Notes under the pieces: model-generated
Database searches by the model: none
Told to the model about the DNA's origin: nothing
What the model saw: the letters and a program-made list of their open reading frames with translations, nothing else
In this document: one piece after another, positions 18,294-27,764 of the stretch
Position numbering within the stretch: position 1 is the stretch's first letter
Layout: the number at the start of each line of letters is the position of its first letter
NCBI RefSeq assembly: GCF_000383855.1
Contig: NZ_KB912877.1
Span: forward strand, 2,365,479 to 2,429,478
DNA length: 64,000 bases
Reading direction: 5' to 3'
From: Methylobacter marinus A45
GTDB lineage: Bacteria > Pseudomonadota > Gammaproteobacteria > Methylococcales > Methylomonadaceae
Position numbers and translations under genes: made by a program

Positions 18294-20200
18294 CAGAAGT
18301 AGTACCGATAGGATAATTGAGCTTGGTTGAAGTCTTCCCGCGTGTTCCAGTTTTGTTGCAGAGAAACTCTGACTGCCTGATTGGTATCGAGAGGAAAGTT
18401 GTGATCCAGGCTCAGTTGATAAATAAATGAGCCGCCTAGAAAATTCTTAGACTCAAAGGCAAGCCGGCTGGTGCCCAAAGCAGAATAAAACAGCTGGCCG
18501 AGCACAACCCCAACGCCTGGTTCAATAATATCGCGAAAATTGTCGTTGTGTTCTAAATGGGCGTTGATAAAGCCATAGCTCAGGCTGTCGTTAAATAAGG
18601 CATAAGTTACGCCCGCTCCGGCATTGATATAGGCGGACAATTTATCGAACTCGTAATTTTGATATTTAACGCCGGTTGCCACGCGCCAGGAAACCGGCTT
18701 GAAAAAGCGATTGCGCGGGCTAAGCGATGTGATATTGAGCAATTCCAACTGCTGAAGTCTGAAGCGATTGTCTTCATAGATTCGAAAGTTCAGATTGAAA
18801 AAATTGATTTCAGCGCCGCTGAAATACCCGTCGGGTCTATCGAGCAGGTCGTGATAGTTTTGTCGATAAGTTAACTCGGTAAAAAATTTACTGTCGAAAT
18901 AACCGGCGGATAATGCGGCTAACCGAGAGCGGTGGCCTTGATCGGGTGATGCGGGGGCGCTATATTTGAGAGGGGTTGCCTGTTTGTCGATGGGGTAGGT
19001 ATTTAATAGATGTAATAGTTTGAAACGTTGCTTGGCATTTTCTGCCGATCTTTCCTGATCTAGCGTTTTATAACGCACCAGCTGATAGGCTGCGGCTGTG
19101 ATTTGCTTTTGTGCGGACGCATCGATTGCTTGAAACTCGGCCGATTTGGCCGTACTGATATCTTCGGCCAGTGATAAAATCAAAGGCTGATAGGGTTCAG
19201 GAATGCGCTCGATTTGTTGTTGCAGTTCAACAAATTGGGATGGACGATAATGCACGGAGGCGACAAAGCCCTGTTCTACGGCAGCCTGTACAATATCCGA
19301 AGGGATTGCTGTTAACGGAAATTTATCGGTTAATCGGTTGCCAGGACGGGCCACTTCCAGCAGTTCCAATAGGCGAAAAGAACAATTTTCGCCGATGTAA
19401 TAATAATCAAAGTTAATATCCTGCAATTCCCATAAATGGCGCAGCAAGCGTTCGGTTTCTTCTGATGTAAGGCTGAGCTTGTATTCCCACAGATCGCGGT
19501 TTTCCATAAAGCTGTATTCCTGAATCTTTTTAAAGAACGGCATCAGTTGAAATAATCCGGAATAGCCGCCGGCCAAACCTTTAAATGCATAGAGCAGGGA
19601 ATTGTCCTGTTCCTGTATCACCGCGCCGAAGTTCAGCGCATAGGATAACCAGTCGGATTTTGCAGTGTTTTCCTTGCGGTCCAGCCGCAACAAGGTATGA
19701 CCGAACATTGAGGAGGGGCTGTTAAGATAAGCCGATGCGAAAATCAAGCTGACGCTGTGCGCATCGATTTCTTTAAGCCATTGTCGATACTTGATGCAAA
19801 CTATGTGCGGGAACTCGCGTTCCGGCAGCCGCAGATTTTTTTTTAACCAATGAAAACGGGCGGGAAAGCGGCATAGAGCATGCCGGTCACTTTGAGGTGT
19901 CGTTTGATAAAAAGCCTGTAGGGTGGCTTTTAATTCAGCCAGCGGATCATGTTTGCCATTTTTCGCATAAAAAAAATCATGATCATCAACATAACTGATG
20001 TAGCGGTTTTTAAGAAAATTATCTTTCCGGTAATGTAATAAATTTAGCCATTCTTTATGAAATGCCAGCTTTCGCAGTTCAGTTTCATTAAGAAGTGCTT
20101 CGTAATGACCGAGGCCTTGTGCATTAACAGTTAAAGAATGAATCCATGCGATAAAGATCAGGAACGCTGTCGGCATAGAGCGCATGATTTTTTGTAACAT
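18293..20200 (-). CDS. DUF4105 (Lnb N-terminal-like) periplasmic protein with C-terminal barrel-like region
   Basis: A 635-residue exported protein. After a signal peptide (about 1-28, ending in VNAQG), the N-terminal half carries the DUF4105 hallmark ASAYLNSPSSMFGHTLLRLD (His168) and later YYIGENCSFRLLELL (Cys273). A His followed by a Cys in an NC context is the order seen in permuted papain-like (NlpC/P60-related) folds, so a thiol hydrolase or transferase activity is an inference. From about residue 420 the sequence becomes a run of amphipathic strands ending in Tyr-Phe, which looks like an outer-membrane barrel. The ATG at 20200 follows a TTG. It overlaps the downstream hydrolase lipoprotein by one base. 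Confidence 0.82.
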   Translation of the reverse strand: MLQKIMRSMPTAFLIFIAWIHSLTVNAQGLGHYEALLNETELRKLAFHKEWLNLLHYRKDNFLKNRYISYVDDHDFFYAKNGKHDPLAELKATLQAFYQTTPQSDRHALCRFPARFHWLKKNLRLPEREFPHIVCIKYRQWLKEIDAHSVSLIFASAYLNSPSSMFGHTLLRLDRKENTAKSDWLSYALNFGAVIQEQDNSLLYAFKGLAGGYSGLFQLMPFFKKIQEYSFMENRDLWEYKLSLTSEETERLLRHLWELQDINFDYYYIGENCSFRLLELLEVARPGNRLTDKFPLTAIPSDIVQAAVEQGFVASVHYRPSQFVELQQQIERIPEPYQPLILSLAEDISTAKSAEFQAIDASAQKQITAAAYQLVRYKTLDQERSAENAKQRFKLLHLLNTYPIDKQATPLKYSAPASPDQGHRSRLAALSAGYFDSKFFTELTYRQNYHDLLDRPDGYFSGAEINFFNLNFRIYEDNRFRLQQLELLNITSLSPRNRFFKPVSWRVATGVKYQNYEFDKLSAYINAGAGVTYALFNDSLSYGFINAHLEHNDNFRDIIEPGVGVVLGQLFYSALGTSRLAFESKNFLGGSFIYQLSLDHNFPLDTNQAVRVSLQQNWNTREDFNQAQLSYRYYF

Positions 20201-20250
20201 CAATGTTGCCCCCCTTTCCCGGCGTAATGATGGAAAAGGGAGGCCATTGG

Positions 20251-20733
20251 CTAAACCACATATTTGACCAAACGCTTATCAGCTTTCATGATTTTTACAA
20301 GAGTTTGCATGACTTCTTCAGCCGTTACATTTTCAGACGGAAAAAGCGCGTTGAAATTGGCATGGGTTATTTCTGCGAAAGTGGCCTGGTCTTGTTCGTT
20401 TATACCGAACATGACAGCAACCGCATTTAATGCTTCGCCTTCGCCTTTGGCAACGTCTTCAGTAAATTCAGTCAGTAAGCCGGCAAAAGCAAGCCAATTT
20501 TCACCGCCGTATGTCAGCCTGCCGCTGGTATCGCAACCATTGGTGCCACTGGACATGCCAAAGGTGTTATTGCCGGTGGAGTTGTTAAAAAGCGTGCCGA
20601 GCAAGTGGTAGCCAGTCCCTGTTTTGCCCGCAAAAAGCATATTTCCCCAGCCGCAGTTAGGGCCACCCGGCGCTACCGCGAATGCAGATGATGAAGAGAT
20701 TAATAACAACATGCCTAGAGCCAATTTTTTCAT
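20251..20733 (-). CDS. DUF3015 family exported protein
   Basis: A 160-residue protein with a clear signal peptide (MKKLALGMLLLISSSSAFA). The mature N-terminus APGGPNCGWGNMLF, a later Cys in NGCDTSGRL, and the C-terminal VTAEEVMQTLVKIMKADKRL match DUF3015, a periplasmic family of unknown function. Two Cys (about 27 and 71) could form a disulfide. The ATG at 20733 is preceded by AGGAG and gives the signal peptide; a TTG five codons earlier is rejected. It lies 50 bases upstream of the DUF4105 gene on the same strand, an association that I recall from other gammaproteobacteria. Confidence 0.85.
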   Translation of the reverse strand: MKKLALGMLLLISSSSAFAVAPGGPNCGWGNMLFAGKTGTGYHLLGTLFNNSTGNNTFGMSSGTNGCDTSGRLTYGGENWLAFAGLLTEFTEDVAKGEGEALNAVAVMFGINEQDQATFAEITHANFNALFPSENVTAEEVMQTLVKIMKADKRLVKYVV

Positions 20734-20838
20734 AAATTTCTCCTGCAACTATTGATTAATCGGGTTTTAAATTTCACGTCTTAGGATGAAATATATCGTG
20801 CCCTCTTCGTGCCTCTCTATTACGTTTTTGCCGGCTGG

Positions 20839-21810
20839 TTAATCAGGTGATCCGCTTATAATGGCTTTAGCCTGAGCATCGGCATGGTAAGAGGATCTGA
20901 CCAACGGGGCGCTGGCAACTTGTTTAAACCCTAGCGTCCTTGCTATGACGCCATATTCTTCAAATTGTTCCGGAGTAATATAGCTTTTAACCGGTAAATG
21001 AGCTTTGCTGGGTTGCAGGTACTGGCCCAGCGTCAGCATGGAACAGCCGTGAGCCAGTAAGTCTTTCATGACCTGATGGACTTCGTGCGGTTCTTCTCCC
21101 AAGCCGAGCATCAGTCCTGATTTGATCGGCGTTTGGGGGCGGGCCTCACTGTATTTTTGCAGCAGTTGCAAGGAGCCGGAATAATCAGCGCCTGGACGTG
21201 CCTGTTGATATAATCTGGGAATTGTTTCCAGGTTATGGTTGAAGACATCGCAGGGGTGTTTTGCCAATATTTCAACGGCCTTGTCCATGCGTCCACGGAA
21301 GTCCGGTACCAGAACCTCAATCCTGGTATCGGGCATCAATTGCCGAATCGCTTCGATACAATCGGCAAAGTGTCCGGCTCCCCCGTCTTTTAAATCATCA
21401 CGGTTGACCGAGGTGATGACAACGTATTTTAAAGCCAGCGACTGAATGGCTTGAGCCAGATGCTGGGGCTCGCCTTTGTCGAGCGCCAGGGGTTTGCCAT
21501 GGGCGACATCGCAGAAAGGGCAGCGGCGCGTGCATAAATCACCCATGATCATGAAGGTTGCCGTACCGTGTTGAAAGCATTCGGCGAGATTAGGACAGGC
21601 GGCTTCTTCACAGACCGTATGCAACCGGTTTTGGCGCAATAATTGTTTTATTCGATTGACTTCCTCGCTGGCGGATATTTTTATGCGTATCCATTCGGGC
21701 TTGCGCAAAGTGTTCGGGGCAGGTTCGACTTTAATCGGAATTCTTGCCAGTTTTTCGGCATTGCGTTGATGCGATTCGGGCGTGGAACGGGAAGGCGCTT
21801 GATAAGTCAT
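20839..21810 (-). CDS. lipA: Lipoyl synthase LipA
   Basis: A 323-residue radical SAM enzyme that inserts two sulfur atoms into the octanoyl chain on lipoyl domains. The auxiliary cluster motif is in [15 protein letters not shown] and the radical SAM cluster in [10 protein letters not shown]. The C-terminal RSSYHAD supplies the conserved Arg-Ser-Ser-Tyr that ligates the auxiliary cluster. Length is normal. The start overlaps the lipB stop by four bases, so the octanoyl transfer and sulfur insertion enzymes are translated together. It is the last gene of the long minus-strand wall and lipoate cluster. Confidence 0.98.
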   Translation of the reverse strand: MTYQAPSRSTPESHQRNAEKLARIPIKVEPAPNTLRKPEWIRIKISASEEVNRIKQLLRQNRLHTVCEEAACPNLAECFQHGTATFMIMGDLCTRRCPFCDVAHGKPLALDKGEPQHLAQAIQSLALKYVVITSVNRDDLKDGGAGHFADCIEAIRQLMPDTRIEVLVPDFRGRMDKAVEILAKHPCDVFNHNLETIPRLYQQARPGADYSGSLQLLQKYSEARPQTPIKSGLMLGLGEEPHEVHQVMKDLLAHGCSMLTLGQYLQPSKAHLPVKSYITPEQFEEYGVIARTLGFKQVASAPLVRSSYHADAQAKAIISGSPD

Positions 21811-22415
21811 TTGTATATAGCCGTGGTTATAGCCTGAATAACAGGGATGGCGAGCTCGGAATTATTGACAGCAACACCCAGATCGTTCAATTGAGTCACT
21901 TCCAGTCCAGCATAGCCGCAAGTGTTGATAGAGTCAAAAGGACTCAGATCCATTTGATTGTTGAAGCTTAATCCATGGTAGCTGCAGTTCTTTTTTATCC
22001 GCATGCCGATGGAGCCGATTTTTTTGTCATTGACATATACGCCGGGCGCGTCAATCCGGGCGCGTGCGATAATGCCATAGCCGGCCAAAGTGCCGATCAT
22101 GGATTGTTCCAGAATCGTTACCAGTTGCCTGACGCCTATTTTCAACCGTTTAAGATCCAATAAAGTATAAACGACCAGTTGTCCGGGGCCATGATAGGTG
22201 ATCTGGCCGCCCCGGTCGGAATAAATGACCGGAATGTCGCCGGCATTGAGCAGGTGCTCGGGTTTGCCGTTTAAGCCCAATGTATAAACGGGAAAATGTT
22301 CCACGATCCATATTTCATCGGCAGTCTCTTCGGTACGATCCTGAGTGAATTGCTGCATGGCCTGCCAAGTCGTTTGGTAATGCTGCAAGCCCAGATTACG
22401 TATCGTTATTCGCAT
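21807..22415 (-). CDS. lipB: Octanoyltransferase LipB
   Basis: A 202-residue cysteine/lysine transferase that moves octanoate from acyl carrier protein to lipoyl domains of 2-oxo-acid dehydrogenases and the glycine cleavage H protein. The signature [20 protein letters not shown] is followed by the GSIGMRI block with its catalytic Lys just before it (NDKKIGS). The catalytic Cys lies in [11 protein letters not shown]. It overlaps lipA by four bases and stands 106 bases after the DUF493 gene. Confidence 0.97.
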   Translation of the reverse strand: MRITIRNLGLQHYQTTWQAMQQFTQDRTEETADEIWIVEHFPVYTLGLNGKPEHLLNAGDIPVIYSDRGGQITYHGPGQLVVYTLLDLKRLKIGVRQLVTILEQSMIGTLAGYGIIARARIDAPGVYVNDKKIGSIGMRIKKNCSYHGLSFNNQMDLSPFDSINTCGYAGLEVTQLNDLGVAVNNSELAIPVIQAITTAIYK

Positions 22416-22521
22416 AAGATGAGTTTTTTAATGTCGCTCCGATACTTTCCGGTGGAAACATGTCAGTATCGGCATAAAGAGCGAGGGCAGGCGATGCAAG
22501 TTCCGGCATTTAAGGCATGGA

Positions 22522-22788
22522 TTATAGCGCCATCAGAATATGCGGGCTGTCTGTCAAGTCCTGATAGATGGCATCCAGTTGCTGCCTGCTGGATGCATCT
22601 ATGATCACAGTTATAGCCGTGTAATTGCCGCCCTTGCTGGGACGGGACGTTATGGCGCCTTCTTTGATATCGGGGCTGTGACGACGAACAATTTCCACAA
22701 CCGATACATCAAGGTCCGGGCTGGTTCTGCCCATGACTTTAATAGGAAATTGACAGGGAAATTCTAAAAGTGATTGTTCTTCGCTCAT
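22522..22788 (-). CDS. ybeD: YbeD-like DUF493 protein
   Basis: An 88-residue ferredoxin-like-fold protein of the DUF493/YbeD family. The pattern LLEFPCQFPIKVMG near the start and GGNYTAITVIIDASSRQQLDAIYQDL at the end is typical; the latter forms the ACT-like regulatory fold. In many gammaproteobacteria it sits between dacA and lipB, as here, and a role in lipoate or amino-acid regulation has been suggested but not shown. The ATG at 22788 overlaps the dat stop by four bases; a longer frame with 16 more residues lies inside dat. Confidence 0.93.
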   Translation of the reverse strand: MSEEQSLLEFPCQFPIKVMGRTSPDLDVSVVEIVRRHSPDIKEGAITSRPSKGGNYTAITVIIDASSRQQLDAIYQDLTDSPHILMAL

Positions 22789-23627
22789 GATTGGGACTGC
22801 TTGTAAGCTTGGAAAAGTCGGTTCATGTTCTGCCATACCGGGCCGGGTTTGCCGCCAGACACTTTTTGGTCGTCGAATTCCACAACCGGTATGATTTCAC
22901 GTGTGGAGCTGGTTAACCAGATTTCGCTGGCTGTTTTTAAGGCCTCTAATGAAATAACCTCTTCACTGTAAGGGATATGGTTTTCCTTGGCGATTTCCAG
23001 TATGACGTCACGGGTTATGCCCGGCAATATTTCACTGCTTTTAGGCGGAGTAATCAAGACGCCATCGATAACAGCGAAAATATTGCTTGCCGCGCCTTCG
23101 GTTACATAGCCCTCTTTAACTAAAACGGCTTCGGCACAGCCCTGTTCCACGGCCTGTTGCCGAAGCAGAATGTTGGCCAGCAGTGTCGTTGCCTTGACAT
23201 GGCACAACTCCCAGCGGCTGTCATCCAGGCTCATCGCCTTAACGCCGGAGTCCCGTCCTTCAAACGGCACAATGTTTGAACACATGGCAAAAACAGTGGG
23301 CTCGGTCTTTTCCGGGAACGCGTGGTCTCTTTTAGGTGCAACGCCACGCGTAACCTGCAGGTAAATATATTGATCCCTGCTTGAACTCAATAGCGCCGTC
23401 AGAATTTCCAGCCATTGCTCGCGGCTGTAGGGGTTGACCAGGCGAATATTGTTCAGGCTGTTTTCCAGTCGCTCCATGTGTTCCTGAAAACGGAATAACT
23501 TGCCGCGATACGCCGGAATGACTTCATAAATGCCGTCGCCGAACAAAAAGCCGCGATCCATGACCGATATTTTGGCTTCATTAAGAGGCAGGTATTGTCC
23601 GTTTAAATAAACTGTTTTGTTTTCCAT
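22785..23627 (-). CDS. dat: D-amino-acid aminotransferase (class IV)
   Basis: A 280-residue PLP enzyme of fold type IV, most like D-alanine aminotransferase, which makes D-Glu or D-Ala for peptidoglycan. The N-terminal MDRGFLFGDGIYEVIPAYRG and RFQEHMERL segments are diagnostic, K145 (CHVKATTLLANIL) is the PLP lysine, and VTEGAASNIFAV binds the cofactor phosphate. A branched-chain or 4-amino-4-deoxychorismate lyase role is less likely given the wall-gene neighbours. It overlaps dacA by one base upstream and ybeD by four bases downstream. Confidence 0.92.
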   Translation of the reverse strand: MENKTVYLNGQYLPLNEAKISVMDRGFLFGDGIYEVIPAYRGKLFRFQEHMERLENSLNNIRLVNPYSREQWLEILTALLSSSRDQYIYLQVTRGVAPKRDHAFPEKTEPTVFAMCSNIVPFEGRDSGVKAMSLDDSRWELCHVKATTLLANILLRQQAVEQGCAEAVLVKEGYVTEGAASNIFAVIDGVLITPPKSSEILPGITRDVILEIAKENHIPYSEEVISLEALKTASEIWLTSSTREIIPVVEFDDQKVSGGKPGPVWQNMNRLFQAYKQSQS

Positions 23628-24793
23628 TATTTTTCCATCAATAGCAGAGCTTGATCATAAAGTCTTTGCAGAACGTTGCCTTTCTCCACGCTTTTAAGCG
23701 CTATCAGTTCTTTAGTAGCGATTAATTCATCTTTCAGCGTGACCGTCACGGTGCCGAGTTTTTGGCCTTCCTTGACAGGGGCGGTAATATTTTTATCAAC
23801 ATTGATTACGGCTTTCAGATCTTGATACTGACGGCGTGGAATAGTGGCAAAAAGATCTTCTGCCAAGCCTAATGGCAGTTCTTTGCTATCGCCTTTCCAT
23901 ATTCTTGCTTCGGTTAAAGGCGTTTGTCCCTGGTAGAGTCGGTGCGATTCGAAAAAACGGAACCCATAATTAAGCAGATTTTGATTTTCATTGGCTCTAA
24001 TCGTGGCGCTTTTTGTGCCCATGACAATAGAAATCAAACGCATATCATTTCTTAATGCGGACGCTGCAAGACAATAGCCCGCGTCATCGGTAAAGCCGGT
24101 TTTAATACCGTCAACCGTTTCGTCTCGCCAAAGCAATTTATTACGATTTTGTTGTTTGATATTGTTATAAGTGAAGTCTTTTTGCGAGAACCAGCGGTAG
24201 TAATCAGGAAATTCCTTGATTAATGCTCGGGCCAGAATAGCCAGATCCCGTGCTGTCGTGTAATGATCAGGGCTGGGCAAGCCATCGCTGTTGGTAAAAT
24301 GACTGTTGACCATGCCCAAGCGCGCCGCATGCTGATTCATCATGTCGGCGAATGTCGTTTCATTGCCGCCCACATGCTCGGCTAAAGCGACGCTGGCATC
24401 ATTCCCTGATTGAATGATTACGCCATGTAGCAAGTCTTCGATTGAAACCTGTTTATTGACCTCGACAAACATGCGTGATCCCGGTGTTTGCCAGGCTTTT
24501 TGGCTAATGGTGACTTTATCGTCAAGATGCAAATGGCCACTGCCGAGTTCCCTGAAGACTACATAGACCGTCATGATTTTAGTGAGACTGGCCGGGGCAA
24601 GTTTGACATCGGCGTTATTTTCCGCCAATACCTTGCCGGTAGCAAAGTCTTCCAAAATATAAGCACCTGCATTAACGGTTGGCGCTATCGGGGTCAGAAT
24701 CCCATCATCTGCTGATATTGCCTGGCAAGCGTTAAGAAGCAAGCCGAAAAAGATAAAAAAGTGGAAGCGGGTATAACTTTTTAGAAACATCAT
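23627..24793 (-). CDS. dacA: D-alanyl-D-alanine carboxypeptidase (PBP5/6 type)
   Basis: A low-molecular-weight penicillin-binding protein of about 388 residues. It trims the terminal D-Ala from peptidoglycan stems in the periplasm. The signal region is FHFFIFFGLLLNACQAISA. The active-site motifs are SLTK (Ser69-Lys72), SGND, and KTG in DGIKTGFTDDAGY. A C-terminal beta domain and an amphipathic membrane-anchoring end (LQRLYDQALLLMEK) follow, as in PBP5. Two adjacent ATGs at 24793 and 24790 are possible starts; a longer frame to 24877 lacks a signal-like start. Confidence 0.95.
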   Translation of the reverse strand: MMFLKSYTRFHFFIFFGLLLNACQAISADDGILTPIAPTVNAGAYILEDFATGKVLAENNADVKLAPASLTKIMTVYVVFRELGSGHLHLDDKVTISQKAWQTPGSRMFVEVNKQVSIEDLLHGVIIQSGNDASVALAEHVGGNETTFADMMNQHAARLGMVNSHFTNSDGLPSPDHYTTARDLAILARALIKEFPDYYRWFSQKDFTYNNIKQQNRNKLLWRDETVDGIKTGFTDDAGYCLAASALRNDMRLISIVMGTKSATIRANENQNLLNYGFRFFESHRLYQGQTPLTEARIWKGDSKELPLGLAEDLFATIPRRQYQDLKAVINVDKNITAPVKEGQKLGTVTVTLKDELIATKELIALKSVEKGNVLQRLYDQALLLMEK

Positions 24794-24851
24794 GGTTATT
24801 AGGGGTAGAGGGTGGCTCGATAAATCGTGCCTTATTGTACCATGCGAGTTT

Positions 24852-25646
24852 TTAATTTTGTCTGGTTTCTGTGACAAATTGAGTCTGTGTTATGCCTATT
24901 TCTGACAGTTGTTCATTCAGCTTATGAGCACTATCCACGGACTTTATTGGCCCCATTTGAACTTTATAAAGCGTGGAGTTTTTATAGGTCGAGGACAGAA
25001 TTTCAGGTTGAGGCAGATGATGGGCGACGATTTTATTTTGCAACTTGACCGCTTTTTTTTGGTTGCCGAATGTGCCTAGTTGCAGATAGACCTGTTTTCT
25101 CTGTTTGGCCGCGGCTGCCTGTAGTTGGGGCAATGCTTGTTCCGGGGTTAACGCTTTGATTTCGACCATGCCCGTCCCTGTTTTATAAATCCCCAGTTTT
25201 TTTGCAGCGGTATAGGATAGGTCCAATACTCTGTTGCCATGATAGGGGCCTCTGTCATTGATGCGGACGATAACGCTGCGCTTGTTTTTCAGATTGGTAA
25301 CACGGGCGTAGGATGAGATAGGCAACGTTTTGGATGCGGCGGTCATGGCATACATGTCAAAAATTTCACCGTTGGCGGTTTTTTTGCCATGAAACCTCGG
25401 TCCGTACCATGAAGCGATGCCGCGTTTCAAGTATTGGGCAATGCGGGGCAGCAGGCTTTCTTGCCGTGATGGCTCTTTATATGATGCTGCGGTATTTTGT
25501 TCGACTTCTGGCGGGGATTGATAAAGCCATGGGGTGCTGGTGCTTTCAGAATCCGGCGCCTGTTTAGTGGATTCTATAGTTTCTATCTGTTCCGTAGCGC
25601 AGCTGCTGAGAATAAAAAAGGATAGGGACACTATGATTTTATTCAT
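24852..25646 (-). CDS. rlpA: Septal lytic transglycosylase RlpA
   Basis: A 264-residue lipoprotein (lipobox LSSC, Cys16). The double-psi beta-barrel catalytic domain starts at GIASWYGPRFHGKKTANGE (about residue 83), with the conserved ITVRINDRGP-type block (RINDRGPYHGNRVLDLS). A C-terminal SPOR domain (VYLQLGTFGNQKKAVKLQNK) binds septal peptidoglycan that lacks stem peptides. In Pseudomonas RlpA separates daughter cells. It overlaps mltB by eight bases and belongs to the mre-dac cluster. Confidence 0.96.
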   Translation of the reverse strand: MNKIIVSLSFFILSSCATEQIETIESTKQAPDSESTSTPWLYQSPPEVEQNTAASYKEPSRQESLLPRIAQYLKRGIASWYGPRFHGKKTANGEIFDMYAMTAASKTLPISSYARVTNLKNKRSVIVRINDRGPYHGNRVLDLSYTAAKKLGIYKTGTGMVEIKALTPEQALPQLQAAAAKQRKQVYLQLGTFGNQKKAVKLQNKIVAHHLPQPEILSSTYKNSTLYKVQMGPIKSVDSAHKLNEQLSEIGITQTQFVTETRQN

Positions 25647-26634
25647 GTATTGAGGCCTTCCTGTCTGAAATGGCTTGGCTTAACTGGTAAACGGCCATGG
25701 CGTATAAAGGGCTGTGATTGTAACGGGTGATCACATAAAAATTGTCTAACGCAACCCATAGTTCTTCGCCTTGTTCCTGTTCAAAGGCTAGAAGCTTTAT
25801 TTTGCTGTCTAAAGGAGTAAGACCGGATGTGTCGATATTGAGATATTCTAGCTCTGCAATTGTTAAGTCTGGCTTAAGGTCGTTATTGAGTACGGTTTTA
25901 TACTTTTCTCCTTCCGCTTTAACGGGAAAAGCGATAGCTTGTCCCGTTTGCCATTGATGCCGGGCAAAATAATTGGCAATGCTGGCGATGACATCTGCCT
26001 TGTTGTGCCAGATATCGCGGCGGTTATCGTTGTCGAAATCGATCGCATAGGTTCTGAAACTGCTAGGCATGAACTGCGGAATGCCCATTGCGCCAGCATA
26101 AGAACCGGTCGGATCGAGAGGATTTATATGTTCATCGCGACACAGCAATAAAAAGTTTTCCAGTTCGCCGAGAAAGAATTTGCTGCGAGGAGGATAGGCA
26201 AAGGCCAGCGTAGACAGTGCATCAATGACGCGATGATTGCCGGTATTCTGTCCATACAGCGTTTCGACGCCTATGATGGCGACGATGATTTCCGCTGGAA
26301 CGCCGTATTGCAGTTCGGCAGAGCGCAGGGCCCGCGCATTTTCCCGCCAAAACTCCACGCCGCCGTTAATGCGGGATTCGGTCAGGAAGATATTGCGGTA
26401 TTTATACCAGGGCAATCCTTCAGCCGGCTTCGAGATGGTTTTCAGTATGTTTTCCTGTATCTCAACCGATTGAAATAACTCATTAAGTTCAGTTTTGTCG
26501 AAGTTATGTGTTTGAGTCATTTGCTTGATAAATGCATCCATGCCGTCTGTTTCGTGGATATTGGCTGTACAGGCCGTCGTGGTTAAACAGAGGCTGCTAA
26601 ACAGGATGCGCGCTAAAGTGTTTTTCAGTTTCAT
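25639..26634 (-). CDS. mltB: Membrane-bound lytic murein transglycosylase B
   Basis: A 331-residue family 3 lytic transglycosylase that cleaves glycan strands to 1,6-anhydro-muropeptides. A lipobox (TTAC, near residue 22) follows the signal peptide. The catalytic Glu lies in AIIGVETLYGQNTG (about 123), with SRINGGVEFWRENA before it and GAMGIPQFMPSSFRTYA after it, all MltB signatures. It shares one base with the end of rodA and overlaps rlpA by eight bases, so the order rodA-mltB-rlpA-dacA is translationally coupled. Confidence 0.96.
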   Translation of the reverse strand: MKLKNTLARILFSSLCLTTTACTANIHETDGMDAFIKQMTQTHNFDKTELNELFQSVEIQENILKTISKPAEGLPWYKYRNIFLTESRINGGVEFWRENARALRSAELQYGVPAEIIVAIIGVETLYGQNTGNHRVIDALSTLAFAYPPRSKFFLGELENFLLLCRDEHINPLDPTGSYAGAMGIPQFMPSSFRTYAIDFDNDNRRDIWHNKADVIASIANYFARHQWQTGQAIAFPVKAEGEKYKTVLNNDLKPDLTIAELEYLNIDTSGLTPLDSKIKLLAFEQEQGEELWVALDNFYVITRYNHSPLYAMAVYQLSQAISDRKASIHE

Positions 26635-27764
26635 TAGTTCGGCAAGAGCTTTCTATGAGTATGAATGGACATAAGGATACCGAATCCGGCCAGTAACGTC
26701 ACTATTGATGTGCCTCCGTAACTGATTAATGGCAATGGGACACCTACGACAGGCAAAATCCCTATGACCATACCGATGTTAACGAATACGTATACGAAAA
26801 AGGTAAAGGCCAAGCTGCCGGCTAATAACCGGCTATAGGTATCTTGGGCTTGGGAAGCTATATACAGGCAGCGGCCGATAATCAGCAGGTACAGGATCAG
26901 CAGTCCCAGGCAGCCGAAAAGTCCGAATTCCTCGGCAAAAACGGCGAAAATAAAATCAGTCGAGCTTTCCGGCAGGAAGTCCAGTTCCGACTGCGTGCTG
27001 CCCAGCCAACCTTTGCCGTAGATGCCGCCGGAACCAATGGCTATTTTGGATTGGATAATATGATAGCCTCTGCCCATCGGATCAGCTTCGGGATTTAAAA
27101 AGGTCAACACCCGGCCGCGCTGGTAATCATGCATCAAATGCCAAACGACAGGAGTCAATGCAGCCAGTGAAGCGATGATGGCCAAAATGAAGCGCCAGGA
27201 AAGGCCGGCAAAAAACAGCACACCAGCCCCGGAACTGGCTACCAGTAAAGACGTACCCAGATCCGGCTGTTTGGCTATTAATAAGGTTGGGATAATAATC
27301 AGTACGCCGGCTATGCTAAGTTGTTTCCATTTCGGCGGTAGCGAATGCTCGGCCAGATACCAGGCAATCATCATGGGTGTGGTGATTTTGATCATTTCCG
27401 ACGGCTGGAAACGAAAAAAACCCAGATCCAGCCATCGTTGCGCACCTTTACCTATCTGTCCCATGATCAGTACGGCAATGAGCAACATGATCCCCAGGCC
27501 AAACAGCAAGGCGGAATAGCGCTTAAATTGATAGGGATTGATATGGGCCAATACCGTCATCAATGTGAAAGCCAGTCCGATACGGGCCGCCTGGCGTATC
27601 AGTATGCCCGTATCCTGACTGCCGGCACTGTAAAGAACCACGAAGCTGACCATTGAAGCCAGGACCAGCGTGAGAAACAAAGGAATATCGATATGCAGTT
27701 TTCTGAGGATATTGCCTAAAGCTGAAGGGGGCTGGAATTGTTCTCTACGGGTTTCAGTTTTCAT
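26634..27764 (-). CDS. rodA: Rod shape glycosyltransferase RodA
   Basis: A 376-residue SEDS-family peptidoglycan polymerase with about ten membrane segments. It works with PBP2 in the elongation complex. Family markers include the VLMGQIGKGAQRWLDLG region, GRGYHIIQSKIAIGSGGIYGKG with the loop that follows it, and the C-terminal PLPLISYGGTSIVTLLAGFG. The catalytic Asp falls in ESSTDFIFAVFAEEFG. The start overlaps the mrdA stop by 11 bases, matching the physical pairing of the two proteins. Confidence 0.97.
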   Translation of the reverse strand: MKTETRREQFQPPSALGNILRKLHIDIPLFLTLVLASMVSFVVLYSAGSQDTGILIRQAARIGLAFTLMTVLAHINPYQFKRYSALLFGLGIMLLIAVLIMGQIGKGAQRWLDLGFFRFQPSEMIKITTPMMIAWYLAEHSLPPKWKQLSIAGVLIIIPTLLIAKQPDLGTSLLVASSGAGVLFFAGLSWRFILAIIASLAALTPVVWHLMHDYQRGRVLTFLNPEADPMGRGYHIIQSKIAIGSGGIYGKGWLGSTQSELDFLPESSTDFIFAVFAEEFGLFGCLGLLILYLLIIGRCLYIASQAQDTYSRLLAGSLAFTFFVYVFVNIGMVIGILPVVGVPLPLISYGGTSIVTLLAGFGILMSIHTHRKLLPN

